This document shows, piece after piece, positions 1 through 10,682 of a stretch of DNA of 64,000 nucleotides (positions are counted from its first letter, which is position 1; each line of letters begins with the position of its first letter). The DNA is taken from positions 80,935,228-80,999,227 of the forward strand of contig CM061068.1 of NCBI GenBank assembly GCA_030762895.1. The letters are read 5' to 3'. Origin of the DNA: Sophora flavescens (Eukaryota; Streptophyta; Magnoliopsida; Fabales; Fabaceae). The position numbers were made by a program, and so were the translations under genes. Below the pieces are notes generated by a model. The model saw only the letters and a list, made by a program, of their open reading frames with translations, was not told where the DNA came from and searched no databases.

Positions 1-1432
1 AAATTTTACATCTGTTAAAACTTTCTCCATAGTTGATCTGGCGTGTTCATAATTTTTTTTTCCAGTGGAAATTATTTCTGTTAAGGTCAAGCTCATTGAT
101 TTAATGCTATTCGCAATTGAATGTTTGTAGTTTGTAATAATGATTATTCAACTTCATGTATGGTGACTGCTGTAGTGTGACTGACTCTCTGATTTTTTTT
201 TTCAAAACATTACTTTGCTGTGACTGTGAGTGGTTCTGTGATTTGTGACTCTGAAATTTGAACTTGTGATTGTTCATTGTTATCTGGGAGCTTGTGTTGT
301 AATAAAATCTTGATTGTTTATTTGTGTTTTGAACTTATTTGTGAGCTTGTGTTGTAGTAAAACCTTGATTGTTATTTGTTTAATTAGGTATTTGTGCGAT
401 GGTAATGGTTTTGAATTTGGAGTATGGATTTGTTAAATTATTTTAACTCATGTTTTGAGTTTTTTAATCTATATTGAGTTAATCGGTTCAACCAGTGACT
501 CCTTGGTTTCACTGGCGTCCCATTAACCCCATGACCTGATTGAGTTAATAACTGGTTCAAGTTTTATAACATTGAGTGGATCTATATTAGAAGGTGCATT
601 GGTTCGTTAACGTGTATGCTTATGTTTTCTAACCAAAAAGTCAAAAACAATGCGTTGAATACCGATTGATTTCAATCCATGAATCTATAGTCGAAACCCT
701 CACCCTCTCCCCTTCTCTCTCTTTTAACACTCCACACTTCATCTCTTCACTGCTAGTCGCTGTTTACTCCATTTCTGGTGTTTTTTTCCTTTTAAATTGA
801 TTCATTTTCTGTTATTGTTTTTCCTCTTAGTCAGTTACCATGTAACTTTTTCTTATTAATAGGATTTAGAAAATGCCACTCTTTTTTTATTTTTATTTTT
901 TGGGATCTCTTAGAGGTTGAGTGATTGGTTTATTGAGTGTGGCTTATAATTTTATTTAGGCAACGCTTTTTGAGCTAAACTTATTTTCGTCACTTTGCAT
1001 TTCTTATCCATTTTGAGTTGTTCAACCATATTCATGGAATCTGAGGATTATATTATGCTACTTAGGAATTCATTTTCTGAATGATATAAAAACCTCAATC
1101 TTAGCGATTAATTGAACATTCAAACAAAATTATTGTTTAAAAGACTCTGCTTGGCTAAGTATGAAGTTAAGAAAGTACTCCATGTTAAGAACATTGTGTA
1201 ATAGCCTGTTTTGATGAAGCAAGTTAAGAAAGAATCAAATATTTGATGTTGTCACATTAAGATATCTAATTCGTTAATTTGAAAGAGAAAAGATTAAGAT
1301 TTAATTGCTCCCTTTTTATTGGGCAGAGCTTTGTTCTGTTAATCTATATATGTAAATGTTCACTGATGTGGTTTTAGCCTATAGATATATACTGTATCTG
1401 GAAGACAGTGCTCTCATCTTTAGACCAAAAGA
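1..1432. other. Upstream region of lumazine synthase gene, no coding gene seen
   Basis: No convincing coding sequence is visible. A CT-rich stretch at about 697-755 resembles a plant 5' leader. A possible leader intron could run from a GT near 775 to an AG near 1326, but this is inference only. A roughly 56-bp imperfect direct duplication lies at about 287-398 (two copies of a GAGCTTGTGTTGTA-type segment). No clear TATA box was identified. Confidence 0.4.
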
Positions 1433-4400
1433 ATGGCTTTATCTGTTTCTATCGATTCTTTCCTTCCTAGTCATCAGTCTCAGCTTGGGTTTGTGCATCA
1501 TGATGGTCAAGATCGTTCTTTTGGTAGTAGCAACATCTTACATCTTCATAAGGCCTCTAAGACGCCAAGGTCTCTCTCGTTTTTGCTTTCTGCGCAAGGT
1601 TATATTTCTTGTCCTTTCTACTGTTTCGATGATTTATGATAAAACATAACGAAGAATACAATTGCCGAAGTTTTGTTTAATACTTTTCAATTTTCATCAA
1701 GGAGTAAAAAATTTCAGGATGCTTTATTATGATCATTTCTTTTCTAGCATTCAAGCTGTTTCAATGGCTGAATATATTTACTTCTTTCCCTCTTTAGCTT
1801 CAAAAATTAAGCCACATGTTGCTGTTCAGAACAAGGGTCGCTCTTCTTTTGCACAGACAGCTGCTGTGAAGCATCTGACTGGTTCTGTTACCAGAACCCA
1901 TGGACTCCGTTTTGCTGTGGTAAATATTCCGCATATATTATTAATACTAAATTTTTTGATGCTTTAATCTTATTCCTTTTTTATCAGGCTGTATGTGTCT
2001 GGTGTACATATGATGTTTGCGAAAAAACAGAAAAGGCGACACCAGCAACATGAATGATATATTAGTATTGGAGTTGGGGCTTTCCAATTTACTGTTATTT
2101 GGTTTATAGAAAGATCATTACATTTATAACTTAATATTGGACTGCGAGAAGGTTAGATTTTAGTGGGTTAGAATTAGGTTTTCTTGGGTGAATCACTGGT
2201 AGAAAATAGGCAGACTGAAGGTTCATTGGAGGCATGTTAAGGGGGGACTTGGAAGCCCCGGGATGGGTCTAAAGTATCAGTTAAGGTTTCAATGGGGTAA
2301 ATTATTTATGATGTCTTCCAAAGAAATCAGGTCTGGCAGCCTGGAAAAAATTAAATAAACAAGCTAGAAATTGAGAAGAAGAAAAGTGCTTAGGCACCAC
2401 GTCTCGGGTTTGATTGCACCACCAATCAAGAAAAGAGTGATATGTTTCCACGACTCATTAGTCTGATCATTCATCGAAAAGAAAGCATTACTAATGTTTA
2501 AATAGACCTACGATAACTTATTCTTAGGAATCCTTAACAATCTAAGAGCAAGAATTAGCACAGAGACTATAATTATGAAGATAGAACAAAGAATTGGTGA
2601 GAATTCACCACTGTATTGATAGAGAACCACACTAGCACTACACAAGGGGCACTCCCCTTCACACTGAGCACTCTCGGTCGGAACTTTACAAATGATCCAA
2701 AAAACTCCTATCTCAGTTACAGAAGCCTTATTTATAGGCAAGGCAAGTAACTGCCTTCTAACTAACTGCTGACTCAGCTTCCTACAGCTATTACAACTAA
2801 CTGTATCTTGTAACTAACTATATTACAATCAATAGTCTCTCTAGGCTTTAGGCTTCCTAAACCTCTTCCTATAGTATACCCTCATGGCACAGGGACCCTC
2901 ATCTGATGACTCTGCTGTCCTAACAGGATCACAGCAAGAGGAGATTCCAAGTCTAAAGCTTCGTGGTGATTAATTAAGCTTTTGAGAATAATAAAAATTC
3001 TTAGTAGTGGAAGAATTTTTGGAGAGAATGGAAGTTCAAATGGGATGGTAGTGCAGAGAGGATAAACATTAATGGTGGGATATGAAGTAGATAAACAAAG
3101 ATTACTGACCTGGAAACCCTTCCAAAGCCTGATACAGGAGCCATCCCCAACTCTAAACAAATAACCAAAAGGAGGAAAGATGAAATGTACTCCTGCTATA
3201 AATTTCCAAGGAATTGGGTTACTCCTATCGACTCTACTATAGTTACATCCAACTGTTCTGTCGAATCCCATACTTGCTGCTAGCTAAAGAATGCTTTCAG
3301 TCATCAAATTACCAAGTTCAATACCTCCCTCCATCTTAAGATTGCAACATGCCTCCATTTAACTAGTTGATCCCTTATGGTGTACCCCTCACCTGACCAT
3401 AATATGTCTCATAATTTTCTCAGTTCTGCTATCTGCTACACCCATGGGTATCTTAAAGCTCCTTTCCAGAAATCCTTCAATTCAACCTTGTTCCAAAAAT
3501 TTCCTTCTAGGGTTTTTAGGTTTGCATTCTTTTTCTGTGGATATATATGTACGAGCTTTAGGCTATTTTTGAATGGATGGAGTGGAGTGATTAGTAAGGG
3601 AGTGAGTGGTAGAAGACCTTAACCCATTATTTGGGAATTTCTTCAGTAATGGAGTGGTGTGGTTAAGGATGGTAACCCAAATCACTCCATACCACTCAAA
3701 CTCAAATTTTCTTACCCTCCAATTTGGGAGGTTTCGGATGGAGTGGAATGTAAATCACTTCATGTTCTTTGTAATTCACTCCACTCCATTAGTTACTATT
3801 GTGACTTCCAAACAATGAGTGGGGTCTCCCTCGGTTCCCTCATTAAAACCTCCAAATAATAGAGTGGTATACTTTTACCTTTCTACTCCATTACTAACCA
3901 CTCCACTTCATCTCCTTCAAAACTCTCAAACATAGCCTTAATGTTTGCTGCTTATTGTGTTGTGATAACTTCCTGAGGAAGTTATCATACCCTGCTTCAA
4001 GATTTTGCATTTCTTTCCTACTACAAACTGGATTATAATCATGTACTTCTTATTGTTTTATGTTTCTTTGTGCACTTATATTACTTTTCTTTTAGGTTGT
4101 TGCACGGTTTAATGAATTCGTTACCAAGCAGCTCTTGGAGGGAGCTTTGGGTACTTTCAAGAATTATTCAGTTCAAGATGAGGACATTGATGTAAGTAAG
4201 CTGTCAAATAAATTCTTGGAATTTTTTCGTAATCTGCAATGTTACTTTTGTATTTTGATTAGTATTATGTGGCTTTTATATTTATCTTATTTCGGCATTT
4301 TCTACAATGGTTCTCCTCCTAAGGGGTGTTCGGTAGAGTTTATGAAAATAGCTAATGACCTTCCTATAAGCTCCTTTTAACTTATTTCAATAAACTTGTC

Positions 4401-7207
4401 AGAGAAGCTATTGAAATAAGTTGAAAAGAGCTTATAAGAAGATCATAAGCTCTCATATGGTAAACGTTTATTGAATAAGCGCTTCATTAAGCTGTTTATC
4501 CAAACACGCTGGTATCCTTTATGAAGATTTATTTTGTTTTACCTTTTCTATATTGAATTGAGTTTTATTCAATTTTGCATGCTTTTCATAATAAGCCAAA
4601 ACAAGAGGCCTATATTATCATTTTCCCCTGCTCTCTTATCCTTCATTTTCCAGATGTTTGAAATTAGAAAACATTTAGCATTTTCTATCTTTACTTAACA
4701 CAATTTTTTTCATTTATTTCATCTATGCATGTTGGCCTGGTGTGTTAGTCATAGAATTATGTCACATCTATCATGGTTTCGTGTAAAAAATTTATGTGCC
4801 ACTGTTTTTATTTGCCAAAAAAGTTAAGTAATATATGAATTCAGGCAGACTTGCCTTGTTCTGAATTTTAGCATCACTATCTTTTGCAGTGAATGTTAAC
4901 GGCAACTTGTTGCTTTCCCTTCTCCCTTAGGTTGTGTGGGTTCCTGGTAGTTTTGAAATTGGAGTTGTTGCAGAAAGACTGGGAAAATCAGGAAAATACC
5001 ATGCAATCGTATGCATAGGAGCTGTGGTATGATAAATCTAAACAAATAGATCAATTTTTTTTAAATAGAGTTTTTATGACTAATGAGTACTCTTAGCTGT
5101 ATTGGTTGTTGTCTAAATTTGTGCTTCTATTGCGTCAAATATTTGTTAACAGATAAGAGGAGATACAACCCACTATGACGCAGTTGCTAATTCAGCTGCG
5201 TCTGGAGTGCTTTCAGCTGGGCTAAACTCAGGTTGTTTTCTGTTAATGTCAGTTGTAATTTCCAGATACGAACAATTCATGCTCAAGTATTCAATTTGTG
5301 TCTGTTTTATAGAACATAGAATATACGTGCAACTTGTGTATGGAGACTTGTCTTTCTAGAATCTAGAGGAGCATCAAAGTTGAGAAGAAACTCTTATGGG
5401 ATTATGTTGTAACTTATAAATGATCATTTTTTTTCTTCTATCAGTAATATCAGTAATACTAGACCTGTGTAAGTTAAATTTAAAATTGGTCTTTAGTGAC
5501 TCAAATGATAAAATTGTTTGTTTCCTCTTAAGCTAGTGACTCGTATATAAGAGAACATTTGGTCTAATTTTCTTTTGGTTTTTGACTGGGGACATTTATT
5601 GCTATTGTCAGTGTTTGTTATTTGACTTCTTTTTTTCATTGTCACCAACATGGAAAGTTAAAGCATTTTGAGATGATTTTGTAGGTGTTCCATGCATATT
5701 TGGTGTCCTGACTTGTGATGATATGGATCAGGTAAGCTTATGTTATAGCATTTTCTGTGAAGTTTTGTATTTTTCTTCTTTGCTGATGAGAATTATATAT
5801 TTTCATTTGTTCTCTTTTGATAACTGCAGGCTATAAATCGAGCTGGTGGAAAATCTGGGAACAAGGGTGCTGAGGCTGCATTGACTGCCGTAAGTTGATA
5901 ACCTTATATCATAAAGTTATTATTCAATAATCATCTAAATTTTTTTAATGAAGCTATCACTTATAGTTGTTCACTCCATGCTTACATCACCTAATTATAG
6001 CACTCAAGTGTGCTTTGAGAAGGGGTGGGTGGGACTTGTTACTTATGCTAGTCTAAGTTAACAAGTTCATTGAAAGTTACCTTTTATGGTTGATTTCATG
6101 AAGGCTAAATTATTGTGGCCCCTTATCTTTTTTTTAGATTTCATTTTGGTCCCTCATCTTTTTTTTTGTTTCGTTTTGGTCCCCTATCTTTCCAACGTTA
6201 GCCTATTTTGGTCCCTTCCGTTAGTTTTGGACCGACGGCGTTAGGGTTTTGCTGCTGGTCGTCGGAATCCTCCGTGAGTCGTCGGAAACTCGCCGGAACT
6301 AGGGAAAAACCAATTTCTCTCCCTCCTTCCTCCTTCCTCCTTTCTGAATCACAGACCCAACACTCTCTTCTCCGACGCCATCACACCACGACACAGAGAG
6401 ATCTAGAGATTCCAGAACCGAACCCCACACTCAGTTCCTCAGTTACGCCCATAACCGAGACTCGGTTCCCACAATGTTCCTTAGGAACGCCCAATCCGAG
6501 TTTCCCACAGTGGGTGCGGCTGCAGCTCGAGGCTCGGCAGCCAGGATGGGTTGACGGCCGCCCTGGCAAGGGAGTCTGAAGATACCGGCGCCTCCGCCTT
6601 GGGCGACGAACTCCGACCACGATCTGAGACGACAAATGGAAGAGCGATGGTGTTATGAGGAGGATAGCTTGCAGTCGAGGGATTTGAGCATGCATTCGAG
6701 GCGTTTGTTTGTTGATTGTATGGAATTGGAAGGTGAAGCAGTGTTGTTGTCTTAGTTAGAAGAGGATGAAGTGGAGGAAGAAGGAAGGGAGGAAGAGAGA
6801 GGAAGGAAAAATGAGTTTTCCTCTCTCTAAAACCAGGTTCAGGCGAGATTCCGGCGGTTTCCGATGACGGCAACGATTCCGATGACCGATGGCGGTAGTT
6901 TCCGGCGACTGATGGTCGATACCTAACGCCGTCAGTACAAAATTGATGCAAGGGACCAAAATAGGCTAACGGTTGAAAGACAGGGGACCAAAACGGAATA
7001 AAAAAAAGAAGAGGGACCAAAATGAAACCTAAAATAAAGATAAGGGACCAAAACACTAATTTAGCCTTTCATGAAATATTACTACAAATTTGTTTTGCTT
7101 CTTGTAATTTTTGCTTTTTCAAAAGGGCTATTTGAATAATATGTTTCATTCACTTATCTTTGTTACAGATTGAGATGGCATCTTTGTTCGAGCACCATCT
7201 GAAGTAG
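1433..7207 (+). CDS. 6,7-dimethyl-8-ribityllumazine synthase, plastid precursor (8 exons)
   Basis: Catalyses the penultimate step of riboflavin synthesis, joining the ribityl-aminopyrimidine to dihydroxybutanone phosphate in plastids. Exons: 1433-1598, 1798-1919, 4096-4191, 4931-5026, 5153-5231, 5685-5731, 5830-5889 and 7169-7207. All junctions are GT-AG, phases agree, and the sum is 705 nt (234 aa), close to the roughly 227 aa of the Arabidopsis enzyme (COS1). Residues 1-70 or so are Ser/His-rich and look like a transit peptide. The core then carries the family signatures FNE (around 100), WVPGSFE (around 131), IRGDTTHYDAVAN with the catalytic His near residue 167, and the C-terminal ASLFEHHLK. 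The start at 1433 is the only ATG that yields a transit peptide in phase with exon 2. Introns 2, 3 and 7 carry transposon insertions, yet splice sites and frame are intact, so the gene is probably functional. Confidence 0.95.
2495..2884 (-). mobile_element. LTR-like fragment, probable copia solo LTR, in intron 2 of lumazine synthase
   Basis: On the minus strand this segment begins TGAGGGTATACTATAGG, has a TATA-box-like CCTATAAATAAGG at about 2729-2741, and ends near TCTATTTAAACA, so it has TG...CA ends. It resembles short plant copia LTRs. No convincing 5-bp target duplication was found. It abuts a LINE remnant. Confidence 0.45.
2885..3510 (-). pseudogene. LINE reverse-transcriptase C-terminal / zf-RVT remnant in intron 2
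   Basis: Minus-strand translation in several broken frames resembles the region after the reverse transcriptase of plant L1 elements. It has an LWSGEG...VKW segment around 3340-3410, then SKYG, then PWKFIAGV and FRVGDGSCIRLWKG at about 3110-3210. The last part is typical of the linker before the zf-RVT domain. Stops and frameshifts make it a dead fragment. It lies within the 2.2-kb intron 2. The assignment is by motif recognition only. Confidence 0.5.
3561..3937. mobile_element. Tourist-like (PIF/Harbinger-type) MITE, TTA target duplication
   Basis: The ends are GGCTATTTTTGAA on the left and TTTGAGAG...CATAGCC (inverted) on the right. Subterminal GGAGTGGAGTGATTAGTAA also recurs inverted near the right end. 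The element is flanked by TTA at 3558-3560 and 3938-3940. At 377 bp, with a 3-bp TTA duplication and no coding capacity, it fits a PIF/Harbinger-derived MITE in intron 2. Confidence 0.75.
4323..4509. mobile_element. Tourist-type MITE, GGGTGTTYGG family
   Basis: The left end GGGGTGTTCGGTAGAGTTTAT pairs with the inverted right end ATAAACAGCTTAATGAAGCGC...CAAACACGC. The interior is rich in AGCTTATAAG-type palindromes. This pattern is familiar from short legume MITEs of about 190 bp. Target duplication is unclear (TAA versus TGG). It lies in intron 3 of the lumazine synthase gene. Confidence 0.6.
6103..7066. mobile_element. Non-autonomous Mutator-like element (MULE) in intron 7
   Basis: A 964-bp element bounded by GGCTAAATTA...TAATTTAGCC. 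Terminal inverted repeats of about 145 bp contain repeated TTTTGGTCCC blocks. The flanking direct repeat TTTCATGAA (6094-6102 and 7067-7075) is a perfect 9-bp duplication, the Mutator hallmark. The interior is GC-rich (about 6230-6950) and holds open frames on both strands but no transposase. A captured genomic fragment is possible but was not identified. Confidence 0.85.
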
Positions 7208-9719
7208 TCATGTTGTTTGAACCATTCTTGTGCCTTTATTGTTGGAACAGCGAGTTTACTCCTATTGCAACCTCCATCCAGACTGCTTATGTTGTAGTTC
7301 AAGGGATATATATTACGGGCTATAATGAGAAGATTATTAAAACTTTTTGTTTTCATAAAATTAAGTGTCCATATACTGCTGTAGCCTGTAGGGTTGAGAG
7401 ATGGGTATCAATTTTTTTGAAAGTGCTTTTGGCGAATAATAGCATTACAGAATAGCATTTCTTGGTTTCTTTCGTTCTTTCTTTTTTTAACTTCTTTTTT
7501 ATTTTCAAGTGTATGATAGAAAAGGAAAGTTCAACTCATTTTTAGATGGATGCCTCCTTTTTGAGTTGGACCAAAAAAAAAAGTAGAGAGAAAAAACCTC
7601 AGCCATGTAATTTGTAAGCACTACAGACGGTGGGTAACTTTGCGTTTGAGACAAACATTATGCAAATTTAGATTGAAGAATGCAGATAACTGTACCTAGA
7701 AATGTGAGAAAATGAAAAGTTAACTACACAAAAGTGAGGGATATCTATGGAATTGACTTGGACAAAACTTGTGTGATGTGGAAACAACTCAAAAGTTATG
7801 GACTTATGGTTGACTTGGCATGTTTTAGCAAAATATATAAAAAAAAGCAGTAAATATTTTATATATATATATATAAACATTATTTTACCTAGAAATGTGC
7901 TGGGTTAAGTTGTCTAGTCGGTGGCATACTGTCTCCAAATTAACCTATACATCTCAGACTCTTTAGTCTTACACACCCATGATTGGACGGCAGTTGCCAA
8001 ATCATTTATTTTCACAGATGTTGTTAATTATTTCAGAAAGAGTTCCTTCGTAATTTTGTCTCCAAAGTAAGATAATGAGATTATTATATTCGTCATTAGA
8101 TCATTTGATGAGTTAAAATTATAATATAATATTTTTACTTTCTCATTTTAAAAATAATCTCACTTTCATGCCTTTATGAATATATACCAGAACCTGACAT
8201 GACATACCATTTCTGCTGCCAAAATCCATAATTAGCATACCTGAATCAATAGACCGTACAAATCTTGTAATATTCTGGGTTATAATAAATTAGCATACCT
8301 GAATTTTGGTATTATTCTGGTTTATCATTCCGACTTATGATAGAATATCTGAATTTTAGTTTTATGTCAGGCTCTATTAAACGATGCCTTCGAGACTTTG
8401 CCTTTAATGATTTTCTTTTGTAGCACTTCAGTTATTTTTTATAATGAAATTTGGTAAGATGTTAAATATTTTTTGGTTACTGGTCATAAGATTATATTTA
8501 TAAATCAAAGATAGAACCTCTTGTGTCAAAGTGATTTTCTTCCCCTTAGCTGATAGAGACAGAGATAATTATTATCATTATTTTTTTGTACAAATGACCA
8601 TTACCGTGTGTTTAGAGACAGCGCCATATTTTTAAAGATTAGCTCTAATATTGCACGTGCGATTAAGTTAATTCACTTGAAATATTTAAATATGAGGCTA
8701 TGAATTATGAAAAGCATAGTTACTAAAAGACAAGCTTAATATAATAATATTGTTTGGAAATGCATGAATGAGATAAGGGTAGACTTGTGGGATAAGGCAA
8801 ATTATTCATGATATTGCAGATGGAGCCAAAACACGTCCCCCACACCATTCCATTCCAATCTTGCAACCTTCCTCGTTCGTGTTCTTCCATTGACCAAGAC
8901 TTCATTGTTTATTTTTTTTTTCCGACACTGATACAGTGATATGTACAAACTATCTTTCTTATACCATTTTATATTAATCAACAACATATAATATTTTTAT
9001 TAATAACATGTATTATGTGACTATTTATTAATATTTCTTTTAACACATGATACACCCTATTAATTAGAAAAATATTAGTGGTTAATTGGTGAAAATAATA
9101 ATAGTGTACAAAACATGGAATTATATACGAATCATTTTCATATATATATATATATATATATTACACATTTTCACATTCTGAACCAGTCCTGGTGCTTACC
9201 CCTTATCATACACATTCTGATACCACACTCATGCTTCAAGGAAACTTCCCTGATCATTTTTCTTACTAAGAATTAAGAAAGCATATTTCATATCAGCATA
9301 TTGACAATTATAGAAGAACGGAGATGAACTATGAGTACATGTAACTAAAAATAATTGAGGTTGCATTAATCTGGATCCACAACTCTATGAAAACTATAAC
9401 CATCAATTGTTCATCTGAAGTAATTAATCTGGAGCTATTTTGTTCACAATGGAGATTACAAGTAAATAACCAATATCAATATGTTGTACAATCAAGAATA
9501 ATTAAGAAGAAGAACAATATGGAATTGTTGTAAAATAATAATGTAGTCTAGGCCTGAGAACTACCATTGAAAAAATGGCAAAAGAAAATAATGCATATAG
9601 GCAAACATGAATTATTAATGTTTTTATGATAACATGCATACAACTGTTGACCTAAGAGACTTTGTTTTCTAAGATAATTATACCATAATTGATGTATATT
9701 TCATAATTAGACATTTTCA
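7208..9719. other. Intergenic region between lumazine synthase and VQ gene
   Basis: Holds the 3' untranslated region of the lumazine synthase gene (to perhaps 7450), AT-rich spacer, and short TA microsatellites at about 7860-7875 and 9140-9162. A short AATTAGCATACCTGAAT motif is repeated at about 8231 and 8290. No coding sequence or recognised element is supported. Confidence 0.5.
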
Positions 9720-10400
9720 TCACATGAAAAAACCATCATTGATCTTAGTATCATAGGAAAAGGCATTCACAGTTGTTTCATGCAAACTAAAATCATTATT
9801 CATGAGCAACCCATCAGAGAACTCCATGCTAGGCCTTGAGCTATCCAAAGTTGGAACAAAGTTACTGCTCTTCCATTGGTCCAATAAGGAGCAACCACTT
9901 TGCTGCTCTTGCAACAACTGTTGCTTAGGAAGCTGTTCTTGTTGCTTCTGCACATGATCATGAACTTGGTTATAAATATAACTTGTGGTGCCAAAAGGTG
10001 GCATTGTTTTATGGTGATGAATCTGTTGTCTGCTTCCTTGTTGGAAATTTAAGGTAATAGGTCCCTTATGGACAGAAAATGATGACATGGATGTTTTAGG
10101 ACACCCTGTGAATTGTTGCACTAGTTCCCTAAAATTGGTGGTATTGGCATTGAGAAGGGTTATGGGGGTTCTCTTGGAAGCTCTACATCTCCTTCTGATT
10201 GGTTTGAATGCAATATTGCCCTTTGGAACCAATTGTCCAGTGGTTGTGTATGAATTTCTTGGGCTCAAGATGGGACTTGTTTTCACCACAGTTGCATCTG
10301 AGAATCCTTCTATTGGTGAAGATAAAGCCATGCAGTCTGTGAGAGGTTGTTGATAGAACTGCATCCATTGATCAGTAGTAGCAGTCATGGTATCACTCAT
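9720..10400 (-). CDS. VQ-motif protein (VQ22/JAV1-like), intronless
   Basis: A single-exon protein of 226 aa. The VQ signature FxxxVQxxTG is present as FRELVQQFTG at residues 90-99. It is preceded by a basic RRRCRASKRTP segment (70-79), a putative nuclear signal, and TLLNANTTN. VQ proteins are plant cofactors that bind WRKY transcription factors in the nucleus and tune defence and jasmonate responses. The RRCRASKRTP-TLLNA-VQ arrangement recalls the VQ22 (JAV1) clade, but that subgroup call is inference. The C-terminal half is low-complexity, rich in Gln (QKQQEQLPKQQLLQEQQ near 150-168), Ser and His. The ATG at 10400 opens the MSDTM start and is preceded by a TATA box. Length is normal for the family, and intronless structure is typical. 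Confidence 0.9.
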   Translation of the reverse strand: MSDTMTATTDQWMQFYQQPLTDCMALSSPIEGFSDATVVKTSPILSPRNSYTTTGQLVPKGNIAFKPIRRRCRASKRTPITLLNANTTNFRELVQQFTGCPKTSMSSFSVHKGPITLNFQQGSRQQIHHHKTMPPFGTTSYIYNQVHDHVQKQQEQLPKQQLLQEQQSGCSLLDQWKSSNFVPTLDSSRPSMEFSDGLLMNNDFSLHETTVNAFSYDTKINDGFFM

Positions 10401-10460
10401 GACTTTGGGAGCTATGTGGTATGTATCACTCTTGAAAGAAATAATGAAGCTTGGTTCTAT

Positions 10461-10471
10461 GTTATATATAG
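10461..10471 (-). promoter_or_regulatory. TATA box of the VQ gene
   Basis: The minus strand reads CTATATATAAC about 61-71 bp upstream of the VQ start codon, a plausible core promoter with a leader of some 30 bases. A W-box-like TTGACT (10913-10918) lies about 0.5 kb upstream, in keeping with WRKY-linked regulation, but single W-boxes occur often by chance. Confidence 0.5.
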
Positions 10472-10654
10472 TGATATAGTGACTTGTCTTTTTTTTTCCC
10501 CTTTTAAATTTAATGAAAGTTTAGGTAAGTGGAGACACCCTCATTTCAGGATAAACCATATTAATTAACCTCAACAAAAATTTATAATGAGATTATATAT
10601 GGATATAGAAAAGACTTAAATTCAAATACAAATAATATAAATACTACGATTTTT

Positions 10655-10682
10655 TTAACCTGTGTAATTTTACACAGGTTAA
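10655..10682. repeat. Perfect inverted repeat (12-bp arms)
   Basis: TTAACCTGTGTA and TACACAGGTTAA are separated by four bases, a perfect hairpin about 255 bp upstream of the VQ start codon. A related TTAACCTGTATAAAG occurs near 10784. It may be the relic of a small foldback element. Function is unknown. Confidence 0.6.

Noticed and set aside
6208..7056. Long open frames on both strands in the GC-rich block of intron 7
   Set aside because: They lie wholly within the MULE interior and overlap each other on opposite strands. They show no recognisable domain and no start context. They are better read as non-coding MULE sequence.
10087..10353. Plus-strand frame of 88 aa opposite the VQ gene
   Set aside because: Shadow of the VQ coding sequence. 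The minus strand carries the conserved VQ motif.
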